Of a stretch of DNA of 64,000 bases, positions 60,783 through 64,000 are shown piece after piece. A program made the position numbers and the translations under genes. A model generated the notes under the pieces. It ran no database searches and was not told where the DNA came from. It saw only the letters and a list, made by a program, of their open reading frames with translations. The number at the start of each line of letters is the position of its first letter. The stretch's first letter is position 1. Source of the stretch: Buxus sempervirens. Taxonomy: Eukaryota; Streptophyta; Magnoliopsida; Buxales; Buxaceae. The DNA is taken from the NCBI GenBank assembly GCA_947561395.2, contig OX387194.1, positions 30,638,036 through 30,702,035 of the forward strand. The letters run 5' to 3'.

Positions 60783-63700
60783 TGTAACACCTCAAATCTG
60801 GGTCATTTTTTTTTTCATGACTCGGATCAAGGCATTAACTTGTAGTAAATCACAATCAGCTCTATAGCGCCCTGGATCCGAATTGTTCATTAAAGATATA
60901 ACTCGTCTCACGGTCACACTATGCTTGAGCCCATAGCAAGCCAAAGCCATAATATAATTCAATAGTTATATCAATATCAAAGTGCGGAAACAAAAGGGAA
61001 ATAAAACCAACTAAACTAAAACTTTATTACTTCATAAAATCTGATCAAGTCTTCAAATAGACTAATAAAACTCCTACTATAAAAATCTGAACACGAAAGT
61101 TCACTACATTACTCACTCCCATTTCTCCAAAACATAGAATAACTTCCTAAGACATAAATCAGAAATCCTACATAAGACAATAGTAATCATCTTCCACGTA
61201 GTCGTCAGATAGATGCTGCTCACTAGTACCCTGTGGCTTTACCCCTGCAGAATCGTCCTCTTCAGGATAGAAGTTTGAAAACAAAACAAAACAAGCAAGA
61301 ATGAGATATAAATCCCAGCAAGTAACACATGCATGAATAAAGCAATTTATCATATAATTTTCTAGATAGCATGTGTTTCAAATACATAACAATGACGAAT
61401 AATTCAGTTGCAATTCATTTCTAAAATCACCATCAAATACAGTTACAATCAACAAACCAAATCCTCACGATGATATGACATCACACGACTCATGAAAACA
61501 ATATATCTTTAAAAAGCTAAATGCCTGAGTCAAGGGGTTGCCACCTCAGGGCTTAAGTGCGAAGCTGAGATACACAGTCATCGACTAATTGCGGATAATC
61601 CAACCGAGATACACGGAGGGCTAGCACGTACAATCCAATCAACTGCAACAACGGGGAATACCAGAGCAAGATACATGATGATAACCAAAATAACCACATC
61701 GAGATACACGATGAATGGGATTGCTGCAGAACAACCAGATACAGGAAGGCCTCATCGAGATACACGACGGGAGCATGATGTGAAACAAGTTTAACCAAAC
61801 AAAGAAAATACAATTCTCACTCCTAGCTAGACTATGGATCCATACCAAGCTATGCCCACTAGGCACAAAAAACAAAAACTCAAAAATCATATAATCTTTG
61901 ATACCCAAAACCAATTTATAACATTCACAATTCATCTCAAACCATCCCTAAGATACATGGAGGAAAATAATCACCCTGAGATACACTGAGGAAAATATAA
62001 GTAATTCTGTCAAAACCACTCTAGAAACATCTTTAGATAGTTCAAATACAAGTGTACGAATAGATAAAATCACAATAAGTTGAAAAGAAAAGAGTTTTTA
62101 ACGATAAACTCAAATAAAAGCTGTTTCAGTAGAACGTACCCAAAATCTTTATGAAACATCAATTTAATCAACGGCCAGTGCAAACAATCTCAAAACACTT
62201 AAATCTTATTAGTACATAAGTTGGAAAACAACAAAAACATTTTTATAGTGAAAAACTAGGCATTTTCTAAAATATCAAAAAATCTTTCTAGGGCGCTCGA
62301 GTGGCATCGAACGCTCGTGCAGGTGTCCTTCGAAAACAAGTTTTAAAAAGTCAGTGGCTCAAGTAGGTGCTCGAGCGAACACTCGGGTGTTCGGTCTACT
62401 GGAAATTGACAACTCTTGGGTTTTTGAAAATAAAAAAACCACAAGCGGGGTGCCTCCAATGACGCTCGAGCGTTGTCGAGCACCCTGCAATTCCACTCGA
62501 TGCCAAATAGGGCGCTCGAGCGGTAATGCAGACGACCGTTCAACTCAAAAAATCTGGGTTTTTCTGAACTTTGCAAAATTTCTTTCTAAAATCAAAACAC
62601 ACCAAACGAGTGCTTCAAATCACTTCTAAATCCTTTGTAAACCTCCTCTAGACATGTTAGGTCAATTTAAACCAAATAAAACTTCGTATATAATTCAAAT
62701 CGAATCAAAAACCTTCGAATAAACACACTTTTGACAGTTTAATGAAAACTGGAACAGCAATGTAAACCCACGAAAAACAGGTATTTAACAACATGGTTTG
62801 CTTCGAAAATCATTTCTTAATACATATATAAATCATCCATAACAAATACAAGACAAACATGAAGCGATTAAACAAAAACCAAAGGTGTTACTTGCCTTTA
62901 TTGCTAAAATCCAACTCTAAACTAGCAATCCAGCAACTCTACTTCTTCTCCTTTACTTCTAGGCGTGTTTTCTCCTTCTCAAAACCTCAAGCACAGGTCC
63001 ATCAATGCTCCTTCAATAGCACACGTCCAAACAAAAGATTAAACCTACTATTTTCTTAAAAGTTGCTTTTTATACTTAGGATTCTGTTTTTACCCTAATT
63101 AGGAGTTTCTATAGTCTTAACATAATTACTAAGAGTGTATGGATGTCCAAGCATGTCCATATAAGTAATTTGCTAGTGTTTAATTAAAATAAGATAGCCT
63201 ACCTTGCCTATTTATCATACTCATGCACCTTCACCAATCAAAATTCCAACAAAAGCACAATTGTGTACTTACTTGATGATTTATCCCTTCTCTTCTCTTC
63301 TCTAAAAATCTTTAGGCTTGATCTTCATCTTCCCTTCCTATTCATGTCAATAAAATTCCAATCAAAAACTTAAACCAATACTTTCCTTAATAAATAATTA
63401 AATTATTTAAAAGGGAAAATCGAGGGATTACAAGCTCAAAGATAAGGCTAAAAGATTTAAGAGTTATCAAAGTGCTAGGAAGCTTAAATTATTCATTAGA
63501 ATATATATCTTACCATTACATTAATTAATCAAATGAAATGCAACTACAATTTAACTAACTCTCAAACTCTACTAAATCATCTATTATTATTCTAGGAAAA
63601 TAAAAACACCTATATCAATATCCTACTCTTGTCTTTTGAATATTCTACACTTCAAGTCTACTATCAGACTAACCCAAGGCGTCCTCTCCTAGATCACCTG

Positions 63701-64000
63701 AAAACAAAACATTTAAAAGCAAGAATGAGATATAAAATCTTAGCAAGTAGCAACATGCATGAAAGAAAACAGTTTATATATATATACATATCCTTTACAA
63801 ACTTTTCATGAGTTGCAAAACAATATCACCAGTATTGCTAAATCAAGAAGACAAAGCCGTAAAAATCAAATCTACAATTTTCCACAAATTAATACAAATA
63901 GTTTTTTCCCAAAACAATTCATCATGTTAATCATGTCATATTAATATTTCTTTCGAACCATTCTTGTCAAAACATGGCTAAACCAATCAATCAATCTCTT
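60783..64000 (-). mobile_element. LTR-G, in two pieces (60783-60862, 63438-64000), cut by the window end
   Basis: Starts TGTAACACCTC on the plus strand within the CACTA fragment. Interrupted by solo LTR-H. The second piece carries an acceptor-like site (63698-63700) and the hairpin (63727-63741) in the usual order. The remainder lies beyond the window. Confidence 0.72.
60863..63432 (-). mobile_element. Solo LTR-H, Ty3/gypsy-like
   Basis: 2,570 bp with a perfect target duplication AGCTC (60858-60862 and 63433-63437) inside LTR-G. On the minus strand it has a short frame ending VEDDYYCLM (to 61168), the hairpin (61303-61316), a GAGATACACGAGG-type minisatellite (about 61560-61775), TATGGATCCATA (61833-61844), the CGCTCGAGCG cassette (62290-62535) and a donor-like GCAAGTAAC site (about 62890). 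Confidence 0.85.

Overview
The window is plant nuclear DNA from a flowering plant, probably a eudicot with a repeat-rich genome. I cannot name the species. The evidence is spliced genes with GT-AG introns, plant-type CACTA (En/Spm) transposases, Tekay/Del-like chromovirus retrotransposons with LTRs of 2-3 kb, and one plant cell-wall enzyme gene. No rRNA, tRNA, CRISPR array or organellar gene was recognised.

Layout. 1-608 is the end of an LTR inserted in a LINE (609-2404). The LINE is cut by a CACTA transposon (CACTA-1, from 2405) that carries a dead TNP2 transposase (6682-10303) and a dead second En/Spm gene (10493-12310). The last exon of that second gene is split by an 8.4 kb non-autonomous LTR element (12311-20722; 5-bp target duplication TAGTC). 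That element has no gag-pol but carries an antisense reading frame. After an LTR remnant (to 21939) comes the only clear host gene, an intact five-exon GH3 beta-xylosidase-like gene (22930-25814, 787 aa). A probable non-autonomous DNA transposon follows (26076-26990).

From 27018 to about 51800 lies a nest of LTRs. LTR-A is entered by LTR-B. LTR-B is entered by LTR-C and LTR-D. LTR-C is entered by a whole, young Tekay-type element (32602-42095; LTRs of equal length, TSD CACGC). LTR-D is entered by solo LTR-E (TSD AGCGC) and by LTR-F. Then come a short CACTA-like element (51851-52486), a decayed chromovirus without its 5' LTR (to 60292), a CACTA TNP2 fragment on the minus strand (60293-60782), and LTR-G interrupted by solo LTR-H (TSD AGCTC), running to the window end.

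Main unexpected signal. Thirteen LTR copies from several diverged families share an ordered set of non-coding modules. These are a donor-like G(T/C)AAGTAG site, a CGCTCGAGCG-rich cassette, a family-specific minisatellite, a TATGGATCCATA palindrome, and a short hairpin of the type GAGATA-TTCG-TATCTC. The hairpin stem varies in a pairing-compatible way and sits about 25-30 nt before a polypyrimidine-CAG acceptor. In several families a short acidic, tyrosine-rich frame ending in (E/D)(E/D)DY(Y/F) follows the acceptor. This looks like a conserved regulated leader intron inside the LTR. A second cis signal, the palindrome AAATTTCG-N4-CGAAATTT beside the polypurine tract, is kept even in the element that has lost gag-pol.
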